A stretch of 64,000 bases of DNA, taken from contig JAFLBX010000002.1 in NCBI GenBank assembly GCA_017303675.1, positions 1,397,075-1,461,074 on the forward strand. Direction: 5' to 3'. This document shows, piece after piece, positions 17,794 to 27,070 of this stretch. Positions within the stretch are counted from its first letter, which is position 1; each line of letters opens with the position of its first letter. Under the pieces are notes generated by a model that was given only the letters and a program-made list of their open reading frames with translations, was not told the DNA's origin and ran no database searches. This DNA comes from Ignavibacteria bacterium (GTDB lineage: Bacteria > Bacteroidota > Ignavibacteria > Tepidaquicellales > OLB5). Made by a program: the position numbers and the translations under genes.

Positions 17794-18432
17794 ATGATAA
17801 ATATATTAATTGCAGATGACCATGCTGTTGTAAGGAAGGGCATAAACCAGATCCTTTCTGATGAAGTTGATATCAAGGTTCTGGCTGAAGCATCAAACAG
17901 TGAAGAAATTATGGCACAGTTAGATTCCCGCAGCTGGGATCTTTTAATTCTGGATATTACCATGCCTGGTAAAAGCGGACTTGATGCCATAATTGAAATT
18001 AAACAAAAAAGGCCGGATATCAAGATATTAATACTTTCTATGCATCCCGAAGAAGAGATTGCAATCAGTGCAATAAAATCAGGAGCAGATGGTTATTTGA
18101 ATAAGGAAAGTGTACCCGGTGAATTATTGAGAGCTGTAAGGAAAGTCGCATCCGGTGGTAAATATATCAGTGATACTCTTGCTGAATCAATGATTTTATC
18201 TCTCAAAAGTGAACCCTCAAAAAAACTCCATGAAAGTCTTTCTGAAAGAGAATTCCAGGTGCTGAGTATGCTTGCTTCAGGATTTTCATTAACTGAAATT
18301 GCCGCAAAGCTGGAATTAAGCATTAAAACTATAAGTACATACCGTACCAGGATACTTGAAAAATTAAGTCTAAAATCAAATGTTGAGATCACGCATTATG
18401 CTATAAAAAACAAATTAGTACTGAGTAATTAG
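17794..18432 (+). CDS. NarL/FixJ-family response regulator
   Basis: Partner of the kinase just upstream. The receiver domain (1-120) has the acidic pair DD in ILIADDHAVVRKG, the phospho-acceptor Asp in LLILDITMPGKSG, and the Lys in GYLNKESVPGEL. A LuxR-type HTH (about 145-205) reads SEREFQVLSMLASGFSLTEIAAKL, then SIKTISTYRTRILEKL, a standard DNA-binding helix pair. The 212-residue length is typical. It is a transcription factor with unknown targets; no target can be named from this window. A GC-rich terminator ends the pair at 18581. Confidence 0.95.
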   Translation: MINILIADDHAVVRKGINQILSDEVDIKVLAEASNSEEIMAQLDSRSWDLLILDITMPGKSGLDAIIEIKQKRPDIKILILSMHPEEEIAISAIKSGADGYLNKESVPGELLRAVRKVASGGKYISDTLAESMILSLKSEPSKKLHESLSEREFQVLSMLASGFSLTEIAAKLELSIKTISTYRTRILEKLSLKSNVEITHYAIKNKLVLSN

Positions 18433-18580
18433 CATTAATATAGTTAAGCTCGTAAAACTTTTCAACCAACTATTGCTTTTTTAGCTGCAGATGAATTTCA
18501 TTCTGTCTCATTATTGTTCAGATGTAAAAAAGATGATACTTGTAAAGTAAAACTCTTTGTTTAATTAAATGTTAATTACC

Positions 18581-18614
18581 GGCCCGGGGCTTAAAAACCC
18601 CGGGCCTTTTTATT
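18581..18614 (+). terminator. Terminator of the two-component operon
   Basis: A 9-bp GC-rich stem GGCCCGGGG / CCCCGGGCC with an 8-base loop is followed by a T run. It lies between the plus-strand regulator gene and the convergent OmpA/VWA gene whose stop is at 18620, so it ends the plus-strand transcript. Confidence 0.85.
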
Positions 18615-18619
18615 TCTCA

Positions 18620-20131
18620 TTATTCAATTGTATAGTTTTTATACAGAACTCTGACTGTTCCTTTAACATTGATCTTCAGCTCTGCTTTAACCATGGTACC
18701 TTTAGGCGGAAGCTTGGCGCTGTTCCATACAATACTGATGTGGTAAGATTTCAGCACCTGGTCAAGGATGTTCGCATAAATTTGCTTCAGGTCCGCTGCA
18801 TTATCTGCCTGGTAAAAAAATCCGCCTGTGTTTTGGGCTATTGATATCATATCGGCCTTTCTTCTTTTCAGCTCAGATTCATCCGGTACATAATCACCAA
18901 CATCATCAAATAAACCGACTGTGAAAACCTTGGTATTATAAGCTGCGCTTTTTCTGTAAATAGAATCAAGTGTTATCTTGCCCGATGAATTTTCCATACC
19001 GTCCGTAAAGGCAACAACCGTTTTCATTACTGTTGGATTGCTGTAATATGTTGTATCCTTAAGTGCAGTATAAATGGATGAATACAATGCTGTGCCGCCC
19101 ATCGGGAAGGAATTGTTTTCAAGTGCGCTCAAAAGAACACTTTTTGACCTGGTGAACCTTATTGGCTGCAAGACCTTGCCTCCGAACTTAATAATTTTAC
19201 AGAACATATTTCCGCCAAGCAGATTTATGAACAGTGCAACGCTCTTTTCCATGGCGGCAACCTTATCACTTTTTTTTACAAATGGATTTTGTGTATCATC
19301 GCCATACATGCTGCCGCTGTAATCCATTGTCAGCGTAAATGCAATTTTTTTCTTGTCATTTATCGGTATCAGCCTGGGCTGTCCTTCCGTTGAGTCAATA
19401 ATTCCGTTATTATCCCATCTTAGTGTGGCTGAAAGATCTTCGGTTTTAATTGAATCAATGGGCTTGCCTGCTGAATCACGGATCGAAAGATCCGCAGTTA
19501 TTTCTTCCCTGGATTTGACTGTAAATATCGTATTCACCCTGTCGTTCTTAAGTGTTGGTTCAGCGTAAAACCTTCGGTGCGGAAATTTATCGATAGCATA
19601 ATTTCCCCTGTTTTTTGCCGGGTTTGAATACGAAAACTCAACTCGCCTGTTTTTAGCTCTTGAATCTTCTGAAGTATTTTCACTTACCGGTTCACTTTCA
19701 CCTTTTCCGCTGACGATCAGATTCTCACCTGAAACACCTGTACTTTGCAGGTAATCTTTCACTGAGTTTGCCCGCATAAGCGAAAGCTCATCATTGAAGT
19801 TCTCACTTCCCAGATCATCTGTATATCCGGTTATATAGAGTATATACCCAGGGTTACTTTTCATTTCTTCAGAAATTTTGTCAAGTAATTCCAGCGCAGC
19901 AGGCCTCAGCTCTGATTTCCCGTAATCAAAATAGATCACATTGCTGTTATTAACAGAATCCAGCAATACTTTAAATCCGTTTTGATCGCTGTATGCAGTT
20001 GAAATAAGCGTCAAAACCGAAATAATAAGCACTGCTATGAACAAAATATAAAGATAGCCGTAACCACTTCTTTCTTTTATAAATTTTTCGTGTAATGGTA
20101 CAGCGCTTTTTTTAATCTGTAAATTTTTCAT
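18620..20131 (-). CDS. OmpA-domain plus VWA-domain membrane protein
   Basis: One membrane helix near the N-terminus (YLYILFIAVLIISVLTLIST) anchors the protein. It is followed by an OmpA/MotB peptidoglycan-binding domain (about residues 70-165), with the expected ILYITGYTDDLGSENFNDELSLMRANSVKDYL and RAKNRRVEF patterns. A von Willebrand factor A domain occupies about 255-480, with the MIDAS motif DYSGSM near residue 270 and a later AFTDGMENSS. OmpA before VWA on one membrane anchor is less usual than either alone. The protein probably ties cell wall to an extracytoplasmic adhesive or chaperone module. It is a single gene in its own unit. Confidence 0.85.
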   Translation of the reverse strand: MKNLQIKKSAVPLHEKFIKERSGYGYLYILFIAVLIISVLTLISTAYSDQNGFKVLLDSVNNSNVIYFDYGKSELRPAALELLDKISEEMKSNPGYILYITGYTDDLGSENFNDELSLMRANSVKDYLQSTGVSGENLIVSGKGESEPVSENTSEDSRAKNRRVEFSYSNPAKNRGNYAIDKFPHRRFYAEPTLKNDRVNTIFTVKSREEITADLSIRDSAGKPIDSIKTEDLSATLRWDNNGIIDSTEGQPRLIPINDKKKIAFTLTMDYSGSMYGDDTQNPFVKKSDKVAAMEKSVALFINLLGGNMFCKIIKFGGKVLQPIRFTRSKSVLLSALENNSFPMGGTALYSSIYTALKDTTYYSNPTVMKTVVAFTDGMENSSGKITLDSIYRKSAAYNTKVFTVGLFDDVGDYVPDESELKRRKADMISIAQNTGGFFYQADNAADLKQIYANILDQVLKSYHISIVWNSAKLPPKGTMVKAELKINVKGTVRVLYKNYTIE

Positions 20132-20305
20132 AATAAATTTCCTCCTCTAATTTTCACAGCAATCTACAATTAACATCTTTCAATTTCCTATCATTGCATG
20201 ATAATAATTCCGGTTTTTCTAACTGTTTAAACTAACCAATGTTACTAATTATATTTATTCAAATAAGTTATTTGTAGTTTGGGTTAATATTTGTAATTTG
20301 CATCA

Positions 20306-21175
20306 ATGCAGGATATAAGAAGTAAATTTAAAAGACAGCTTGAGATAGCAGGCTTGATCTTATCCCAGAATTTTTCGGGAATAATCAGGTCAACAGAGCT
20401 GGCAGATATTTTTGAAGTTGAAGAGCTTACCATTATGCGTGACCTTCAGCAGCTTCGTGCAATTGGAATTGATATTCATTCAACAAAAAAACACGGGGTG
20501 TGCATAAATAAAAAAATTAGCAGCGTTAAGCTGCTAGAGCTCATCAGGCAGTATGCATCACTGGCTATGAATTCATCTGCCGCAGAACGCTCCACAAAGC
20601 TGCTTGTCAACAGGCTGGGTGAAAAATCATTGGCTAACATAGTAGTGCTTCAAATGTGCGCTGAAAAAAACCATGCTGCAGCAATTGATTATGAAAAAGA
20701 TAACGGTATGCTTGATTTCGGCAGGGAGATAAATCCTGTACTGGTATTTCAGAATGAAGGATACTGGCGCGTACTAGCTTTCACAAACGGATGTTTTAAA
20801 CAGTTCCATCTGAATAAAATACTTGAAGCCAGGCAAACAGATAAGGAATTTCCTAAAGTAGATCCCGAAGTGTTGAATGATGTTTTCCGCTTTTCCTGGA
20901 AAAGCTGGGTTGGCACTGATAAGATTGATATCAAACTTCAATTTTCAACTGTATGGAAAGAACGTATTCTTCCTAAACAATTAATGACAAATGAAACATT
21001 CACTGAATCGGAAGAAGGAAATTTCATTTATGAAACGACTGTAAACTCTCTGGATGAACTGGCATCATGGATAGTAAGCCGCGGTAAAGGTGTTAAAGTT
21101 ATTGAACCCGATGAGCTAAGAACCAGGGTAATATCCCTGGCAAAAGACTCACTTGGCAACTACGAAAATGACTGA
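20306..21175 (+). CDS. HTH / WYL-domain transcriptional regulator
   Basis: The N-terminal winged helix (residues 8-70) reads IIRSTELADIFEVEELTIMRDLQQLRAIGIDI, typical of DeoR-like regulators with WYL domains. The WYL-like module follows (about 125-195, GYWRVLAFTNGCFKQFHLNKI), and a WCX-type C-terminal segment (about 205-285) ends with LDELASWIVSRGKGVKVIEPDELRTRV. Such regulators sense ligands or nucleic acids and often control defence or stress genes, but here the nearest gene is glutamate dehydrogenase. Length of 289 residues is normal. No operator is obvious. Target unknown. Confidence 0.85.
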   Translation: MQDIRSKFKRQLEIAGLILSQNFSGIIRSTELADIFEVEELTIMRDLQQLRAIGIDIHSTKKHGVCINKKISSVKLLELIRQYASLAMNSSAAERSTKLLVNRLGEKSLANIVVLQMCAEKNHAAAIDYEKDNGMLDFGREINPVLVFQNEGYWRVLAFTNGCFKQFHLNKILEARQTDKEFPKVDPEVLNDVFRFSWKSWVGTDKIDIKLQFSTVWKERILPKQLMTNETFTESEEGNFIYETTVNSLDELASWIVSRGKGVKVIEPDELRTRVISLAKDSLGNYEND

Positions 21176-21362
21176 TTTTTCACCCTTGTTTTCACTTTAA
21201 GCAGAAATAAATAAAATTGAATATGTATGATTTATATCAATTTTTTTTAATTAAAAAAGTATGATATTTGTATAGAGTCAAAAAGTTTAACCCATAATAA
21301 ACATATATTTAGATTTTAACAATTAATAGGATATCTAAAAATAAAGATACAGAGGTCATAAA

Positions 21363-22649
21363 ATGAGCGACAAAAATTTTAACGCCTACCAGATGGCACA
21401 GGCACAGTTTGATAAAGTAGCGGATATTTTAACACTGGATGAATCAGCAAGACAGCTATTAAGGGAACCTTTACGCGAATATCACTTCTCAATTCCTGTT
21501 AAAATGGATGACGGCACAACAAAAATATTCAAAGGTTTCAGAGTTCAGCATAACGATGCATTCGGTCCTTCAAAAGGCGGAATAAGATTTCACCCGATGG
21601 AAACAATTGATACGGTTCGCGCACTCGCAATGTGGATGACCTGGAAATGCGCAGTTGTCGGTATTCCTTTAGGCGGCGGAAAAGGCGGAGTTATTTGTGA
21701 TCCGCATAATTTAAGTATGCGCGAGCAGGAGCAGATCTGCCGCGGATGGGTCAGACAGCTTGCAAAAAATGTAGGACCTATAAATGATGTACCTGCACCT
21801 GATGTAATGACAAATGCCCAGCATATGTTATGGATGCTCGATGAATTCGAAGTTATACACGGCGGAAAGCACCCGGGCTTTATTACAGGCAAGCCTGTTG
21901 GTATGGGCGGCTCCCTTGGCAGAACTGAAGCTACAGGGTACGGTGTTATTTATACACTGCGCGAAGCTTGTAAGAAAAAAGGAATAAAGATAGAAGAAAC
22001 AACAGCCGCATTCCAGGGCTTTGGAAACGTTTCGCAATACGCGCTTCAGCTCTATATACAGCTTGGCGGAAAAGCAATTTGCGTATCATGCTGGGACCAA
22101 AAAGACCAGACTTCCTATACATTTAAAAGAGAGTCCGGTATAAGCTTTGATGAACTGATGAAGATAACCGATAAATTCGGCGGTATTGATAAAACAGAAG
22201 CGAAAAAATTAGGCTATGAAATTCTGCCGGGTGATGTCTGGATCGAGCAGAAAGTTGATATACTTATTCCCGCTGCCCTTGAAAACCAGGTACGCGGAGA
22301 TAATGCAGTAAAGATCGCTGATACGGTAAAAATTGTTGCTGAAGGCGCAAACGGACCTACTACCCCTGAAGCCGACAAAATATTTCAGAAAAAAGACATT
22401 TTCGTGATTCCGGATTTTCTTGCAAATGCAGGCGGTGTTACATGCAGTTACTTTGAACAGGTTCAGTCTAACATGAACTATTTCTGGACAAAAGAAGAAG
22501 TACTTACAAAACTGGATAATATCATGTCAGCAGCTTTTGACGCTGTATACGATACAGCAGTTAAAAATAAACTTTACATGCGAGATGCGGCTTATGTAAT
22601 TTCAATTTCTAAAGTTGCCCATGCATGCAAAGATAGAGGCTGGCTGTAA
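21363..22649 (+). CDS. gdhA: Glutamate dehydrogenase
   Basis: The 428-residue protein interconverts glutamate and 2-oxoglutarate with ammonia and NAD(P)H. Family landmarks are all present: VQHNDAFGPSKGGIRFHP with GPSKGG, the active-site Lys region TWKCAVVGIPLGGGKGGV, DVPAPDVMTN, the Rossmann entry TAAFQGFGNVSQYALQL, and the conserved AEGANGPTTPEAD and PDFLANAGGVTCSYFE. It is intact, with a ribosome-binding AGAGG upstream of ATG. A terminator follows. The next gene encodes an ATP-grasp/nucleotidyltransferase fusion, which may or may not concern nitrogen regulation. Confidence 0.96.
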   Translation: MSDKNFNAYQMAQAQFDKVADILTLDESARQLLREPLREYHFSIPVKMDDGTTKIFKGFRVQHNDAFGPSKGGIRFHPMETIDTVRALAMWMTWKCAVVGIPLGGGKGGVICDPHNLSMREQEQICRGWVRQLAKNVGPINDVPAPDVMTNAQHMLWMLDEFEVIHGGKHPGFITGKPVGMGGSLGRTEATGYGVIYTLREACKKKGIKIEETTAAFQGFGNVSQYALQLYIQLGGKAICVSCWDQKDQTSYTFKRESGISFDELMKITDKFGGIDKTEAKKLGYEILPGDVWIEQKVDILIPAALENQVRGDNAVKIADTVKIVAEGANGPTTPEADKIFQKKDIFVIPDFLANAGGVTCSYFEQVQSNMNYFWTKEEVLTKLDNIMSAAFDAVYDTAVKNKLYMRDAAYVISISKVAHACKDRGWL

Positions 22650-22674
22650 AATAAAATTAAACACTGTATTTACA

Positions 22675-22709
22675 ATAGCCGGGGCTTAAACCCGGCTATA
22701 TTTTTTTAT
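22675..22709 (+). terminator. Terminator of gdhA
   Basis: ATAGCCGGG / CCCGGCTAT, 9-bp stem with a short loop, followed by TATTTTTTT. It lies 26 bases past the gdhA stop. Confidence 0.85.
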
Positions 22710-22770
22710 ATGATTTTCAATTAAATTTCATGAAAGTTTTTTTCTTCAAACTGGTTTATATACTTAAATA

Positions 22771-25700
22771 ATGAGCGAAAAAACACAGCCTATAGAGCAT
22801 CTTGTAAGGGAGCTTGAAGAAAGAGCCAAAGAGCTTAACTGTCTTTATAGAATTGAAGACACCCTCAATCATTCGGATATTTCTCTTGATGAAGCATTCA
22901 ATCTTGTGGTTGATGCAATCCCCCCCGGGTGGCAGTACCCGGATATTACCCGTGTAAAGCTTGAATATAAAGGGAATACATATACAACCGAACATTTTTC
23001 CGAAAGTATCTGGTTTCAGCGGGCTGATATAAAAGTAAATGATGAGGTCGTAGGCCATATTTCAGTTTATTATGTAAAACCTGTCAGAGATTACGATGAA
23101 GGTCCGTTCTTAAAGGAAGAACGTAAATTACTTAATACAATAGCTGAAAGGCTGAGCCACTTTATACTTCATAAGGATACTTTTGCATTTATTTCTGAAC
23201 TGCAGGAAATAAGGGATGTTACTTCAGGTAATTTAAAGCATAAGTGGCAGGTAGTGCTTGATATGCTCTACAAGACCGATAAACCTCTTTTTAACACAAT
23301 AATCCGCAAACTTCTGCATAACTTATGCTGGCAGGAAAACAAAGAAGCACAGAAGCTATTAAAGGAAGCAGGTATTGAACAAAAATCGCTGGTTGATGAA
23401 GATGGCGATACAATGTACGAAGATAACAAACCGCTGAAAAAGAAATCTCTTGATAATGCTGTTTTTGTTCAGTCTGTTATTAAACTTGCCGATGAAAATT
23501 TAAGGGATGATGAAATCCTTGCAAAACTGCAAAAATGGATATACGAAGATAAATGCAGCGGACTGGTTAAAGCGGTTGAGACAATGGAAACTTCACTCAA
23601 TGAAATTTCAGAAGCACTGAGGAAATATTATCCGCTGCTTTCAAACGGCGAGCTATCCCCTTCAATTGAAAAAGGATTAAAAGTATCACTTATCCGCAGA
23701 TTCTTTACAGACCAGACCGAATTTATTTCAATAGCAAAAGAATTTGTTGATATAAATGATTTTTATGACCTGACCGACAGGATAATTCTTCCTTCCAAAA
23801 GTTACGGTAAACTTGGAGGTAAATCAGCGGGTATGTTCCTCGCTTCAAAGATCATTGCTAAAAAGGCCAGGACATCAGATAAATTCAAAAATATCAAAAT
23901 ACCTAAAACCTGGTTCATTCCGTCTGATGGTATCATGCACTTCCTGCATTACAATGAGCTGGAGGAAGTAATCGAGCAGAAATACAAAGATATTGAAGAG
24001 ATCAGAAGAGAATATCCTCACATAGTACAGATCTTCAAGAACTCTGATTTTACTTCAGAGTTCATAAACGGAGTATCGGTAGCGCTTGATGATTTTGGTG
24101 AATGTCCGCTGGTTGTAAGAAGCTCAAGCCTGCTGGAAGACCAGTTTGGCGCAGCCTTTTCAGGTAAATATAAAAGTCTGTTTATTGCCAACCAGGGAAC
24201 AAAAAGCGAGCGGTTATCAGCTTTACTTGACGCTATTTCAGAAGTATATGCCTCAACATTCGGTCCGGACCCTATAGAATACCGCGCAGAAAGAAACCTG
24301 CTTGATTTCCATGAGGAAATGGGTATTATGATACAGGAAGTGGTCGGAACAAAGATCGGCAGGTATTTTATGCCTGCTTATGCAGGCGTTGCCTTCAGCA
24401 ACAATGAGTTCCGCTGGTCACCTAGAATTAAACGCGAAGATGGCTTAATAAGGCTTGTTCCTGGTCTCGGTACCCGCGCTGTTGACCGCCTTGGAGACGA
24501 CTACCCTATCCTGCTTGCACCCGGTCAGCCTAACTTAAGGGTAAATGTTTCATTCCTTGAAAAGCGTAAATACACCCCTCAGCATATTGATGTTATCGAT
24601 CTAAACACCAATGAGTTTGAAACACATAAGATAAGGAATATTATAGCTGAAACCGGCGCTGAATATCCGGGCATCAGGAATATGATATCAATTGTAAAAG
24701 ATAACCATATTACACAGCCTATTGGACTGAATACTGATTATGAAAATGATGATATAATTTTAACGTTCGAAGGATTAATAAATAACAGTACATTTGTTTC
24801 GCAGATAAAATTCCTGCTGGATACATTGCAGGAAGGCATGCGCTGCCCTGTTGATATTGAGTTCGCCTCTAACGGCACCGATTTTTATATTCTGCAGTGC
24901 CGCTCACAAACTAAATCAAAAGAAATTCAGCCTGATCCTATTCCGAGGGATATTCCGCGGAAAAAAATAGTCTTCACAGCCAACAAATATGTTTCAAACG
25001 GTAAGGTGCCTGAGATTTCTCATATTGTATATGTTGACCCGGTAAATTATAATAATATAGGCTCCAAGGAAGAGCTTGTTGAAATTGGCAGGGCTGTAAG
25101 CAAGTTGAATAAAATTCTGCCTAAACGCAGATTTATATTAATGGGACCCGGCAGATGGGGCAGCAGGGGCGATATAAAGCTTGGTGTAAATGTTACTTAT
25201 TCAGATATAAACAATACTTCTATGCTTATAGAAATTGCCAAACAGGTCGGTAACTATACGCCTGATCTGTCTTTCGGCACGCATTTTTTCCAGGACCTGG
25301 TGGAAGCTTCGATAAGATATCTGCCGCTTTATCCTGATTCAGAAGATGTTATTTTTAATGAACCATTTTTCAGGAAATCAGAAAATATGCTGGAGCATCT
25401 TGTACCTGAATACAAACACCTGGAAGAAACGGTCAAAGTAATTGATGTAACCCACGCAGCTGAAGGACAGATATTAAGAGTGCTGATAAATGCAGAGCTC
25501 GAAGAAGCTGTTGCATTCCTTGATGAGCCTAAAGCGTCAAAGGTTAAAACTCTTGATACCAGCGAATATGTTGAGTGGCAGCCAAGCAACTACTGGCAGT
25601 GGCGTTATAAAATGGCGGAAAGAATGGCGGAGCTTATCCCTGCTGAAAAATTCGGTGTTAAAGGTTTTTATATTTTCGGTAGCTCCAAAAATGCTAATGC

Positions 25701-25950
25701 GGGTCCGGCAAGTGATATCGATCTTTTGATCCATATCGATGATGATGCCGATACCGAAAAAATGAACCTCTGGTTTGAAGGCTGGAGCGAATGCTTAAGT
25801 GAGCTTAATTATCTTAAAACCGGCTATACTTCTGAAGGACTGCTGGATATTCATTATGTAACAGATGAAGATATAGAAAAACGAACAAGCTTTGCAAGTA
25901 AAATTGGCGCAATTACAGATCCCGCCAAGCAGCTTAAAATTGGTAAGTAG
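22771..25950 (+). CDS. GAF-like/PEP-pyruvate-binding (ATP-grasp)/nucleotidyltransferase fusion
   Basis: A 1059-residue soluble protein. Residues 10-130 look like a GAF-type sensor module (ELNCLYRIEDTLNHSDISLDE, then LNTIAERLSHFI). The ATP-grasp PPDK-N domain spans about 345-710, with LGGKSAGMFLASKIIAKKA, VVRSSSLLEDQFGAAFSGKY, and FYILQCRSQT. The segment ILMGPGRWGSRGD is shared with the protein at 9830, so these are paralogues. The last 110 residues form a polymerase-beta-type nucleotidyltransferase: YIFGSSKNANAGPASDIDLL has GS and D-x-D in the right spacing. Phosphohistidine and PEP barrel domains are missing. This fusion is unusual; an ATP-dependent modifying enzyme is a guess. It follows gdhA after a terminator. 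Confidence 0.85.
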   Translation: MSEKTQPIEHLVRELEERAKELNCLYRIEDTLNHSDISLDEAFNLVVDAIPPGWQYPDITRVKLEYKGNTYTTEHFSESIWFQRADIKVNDEVVGHISVYYVKPVRDYDEGPFLKEERKLLNTIAERLSHFILHKDTFAFISELQEIRDVTSGNLKHKWQVVLDMLYKTDKPLFNTIIRKLLHNLCWQENKEAQKLLKEAGIEQKSLVDEDGDTMYEDNKPLKKKSLDNAVFVQSVIKLADENLRDDEILAKLQKWIYEDKCSGLVKAVETMETSLNEISEALRKYYPLLSNGELSPSIEKGLKVSLIRRFFTDQTEFISIAKEFVDINDFYDLTDRIILPSKSYGKLGGKSAGMFLASKIIAKKARTSDKFKNIKIPKTWFIPSDGIMHFLHYNELEEVIEQKYKDIEEIRREYPHIVQIFKNSDFTSEFINGVSVALDDFGECPLVVRSSSLLEDQFGAAFSGKYKSLFIANQGTKSERLSALLDAISEVYASTFGPDPIEYRAERNLLDFHEEMGIMIQEVVGTKIGRYFMPAYAGVAFSNNEFRWSPRIKREDGLIRLVPGLGTRAVDRLGDDYPILLAPGQPNLRVNVSFLEKRKYTPQHIDVIDLNTNEFETHKIRNIIAETGAEYPGIRNMISIVKDNHITQPIGLNTDYENDDIILTFEGLINNSTFVSQIKFLLDTLQEGMRCPVDIEFASNGTDFYILQCRSQTKSKEIQPDPIPRDIPRKKIVFTANKYVSNGKVPEISHIVYVDPVNYNNIGSKEELVEIGRAVSKLNKILPKRRFILMGPGRWGSRGDIKLGVNVTYSDINNTSMLIEIAKQVGNYTPDLSFGTHFFQDLVEASIRYLPLYPDSEDVIFNEPFFRKSENMLEHLVPEYKHLEETVKVIDVTHAAEGQILRVLINAELEEAVAFLDEPKASKVKTLDTSEYVEWQPSNYWQWRYKMAERMAELIPAEKFGVKGFYIFGSSKNANAGPASDIDLLIHIDDDADTEKMNLWFEGWSECLSELNYLKTGYTSEGLLDIHYVTDEDIEKRTSFASKIGAITDPAKQLKIGK

Positions 25951-25963
25951 AATAATTTTAATT

Positions 25964-26100
25964 CCCCTCTTGAGAGGGGTGTCATTACCGAAGGTAATGA
26001 CGGGGTGTGTTAATTCACTCATTCCCAAACTCCGGTTTGGGAATGAGGCTGCCAAGCATGCTTTTAATATCTTTGTCATTCCTGCGAAAGCAGGAATCTT
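25964..26100. repeat. Cluster of consecutive palindromic elements
   Basis: Four inverted repeats follow one another: CCCCTC/GAGGGG at 25964-25979, GTCATTACC/GGTAATGAC at 25981-26001, TCATTCCCAAAC/GTTTGGGAATGA at 26019-26046, and ATTCCTGC/GCAGGAAT at 26078-26097. They form a multi-hairpin spacer after a plus-strand gene. The first shares CCCCTCT and CGGGGTGTGT-type sequence with the element at 49341, so this appears to be a dispersed miniature repeat family. Confidence 0.75.
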
Positions 26101-26163
26101 TATAGATTTATCATTTCCCTTGATTGAAATTTAAGGGATTATTTTGTTTAAGAATAAAATAAC

Positions 26164-27003
26164 TCAAATTAAAATTCTTACAGCCTTTTCAGGTTCATCG
26201 GTATCAAATTTAATCACAGCAAGCTCACCGCCGGAATGAGCGGCATTAAAACAAAAGGTATCCCCTATCTTATCGCACCACTTCCCTGTAATTTCTGTTG
26301 ATTCATGTAAATGTCCGTGCAAAGTAATTAGCGGCTGGTATTTTTCTATGAACTTCCTGATCGCAATACTGCCGATACTTCTGATTTCATTATTCCCATT
26401 AATATCTTTTCCGGCAATCTTATCCAGGTTGGTTTCACATGGCGGCGCGTGAAACAGCATTATAGTTTTCCTGAAATCAGGTATCTGCAATGCCATTTCA
26501 TTCAGGTCTTCTTTAATTGTGGAATACTTCGTGATATTCGGGGCAACTTCAACTGTACGGAAACCCTCCTCAGGTGAAACGCAGCCGCGGGGCAGGTAGC
26601 GTGAAATATCATATTTTTCCCAATCCTTAAGTAAAAATGGAGTTGGCGGAACGAAAGGATAACCTGCAGCAGTGTAGCCGTTAAAATTTACAACTAAATT
26701 ATTTATAAGATTCACTAGTCCATTTGATTCAAGTATTCTGAAAAGATCCACCGAAGCTGCCACATCATCATTACCGTTTATCAAAAATACCCTTGGGTAT
26801 TTTTTTTCAAGTTCGTTCTTCAGACCGTTAAACAGCGGGTATAATGTATCCCTTATAAAATCACCCGGCTCATCAACATAATAATTCGGCAGCACATCGC
26901 CGGCAATAAAAACTGCTTCCGGCAGATATTCTTTTATATAACCGCAAAGCTTTTTGAATTTCACATCATTGCCGTGCAGGTCGCTTACACAAATTGCCTT
27001 CAT
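26164..27003 (-). CDS. Calcineurin-like metallophosphoesterase
   Basis: The 279-residue cytoplasmic protein carries the metallophosphoesterase motifs in order: SDLHGND near residue 8, AGDVLPN near 36, NGNDD (the GNHD motif with Asp for His) near 73, LFHAPP near 184, and LHGHLHE near 226. All metal ligands are accounted for, so hydrolysis of a phosphodiester or monoester is expected. Substrate cannot be inferred. It starts the minus-strand group 26164-30191, ahead of an oxidoreductase gene, but spacing of 67 bases does not establish an operon. Confidence 0.9.
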   Translation of the reverse strand: MKAICVSDLHGNDVKFKKLCGYIKEYLPEAVFIAGDVLPNYYVDEPGDFIRDTLYPLFNGLKNELEKKYPRVFLINGNDDVAASVDLFRILESNGLVNLINNLVVNFNGYTAAGYPFVPPTPFLLKDWEKYDISRYLPRGCVSPEEGFRTVEVAPNITKYSTIKEDLNEMALQIPDFRKTIMLFHAPPCETNLDKIAGKDINGNNEIRSIGSIAIRKFIEKYQPLITLHGHLHESTEITGKWCDKIGDTFCFNAAHSGGELAVIKFDTDEPEKAVRILI

Positions 27004-27070
27004 ACTGCAAATTTAACGTGATAATTCTAAATGTAATATGATAAATAATTTACGATCTGGTAAGAAAGCT

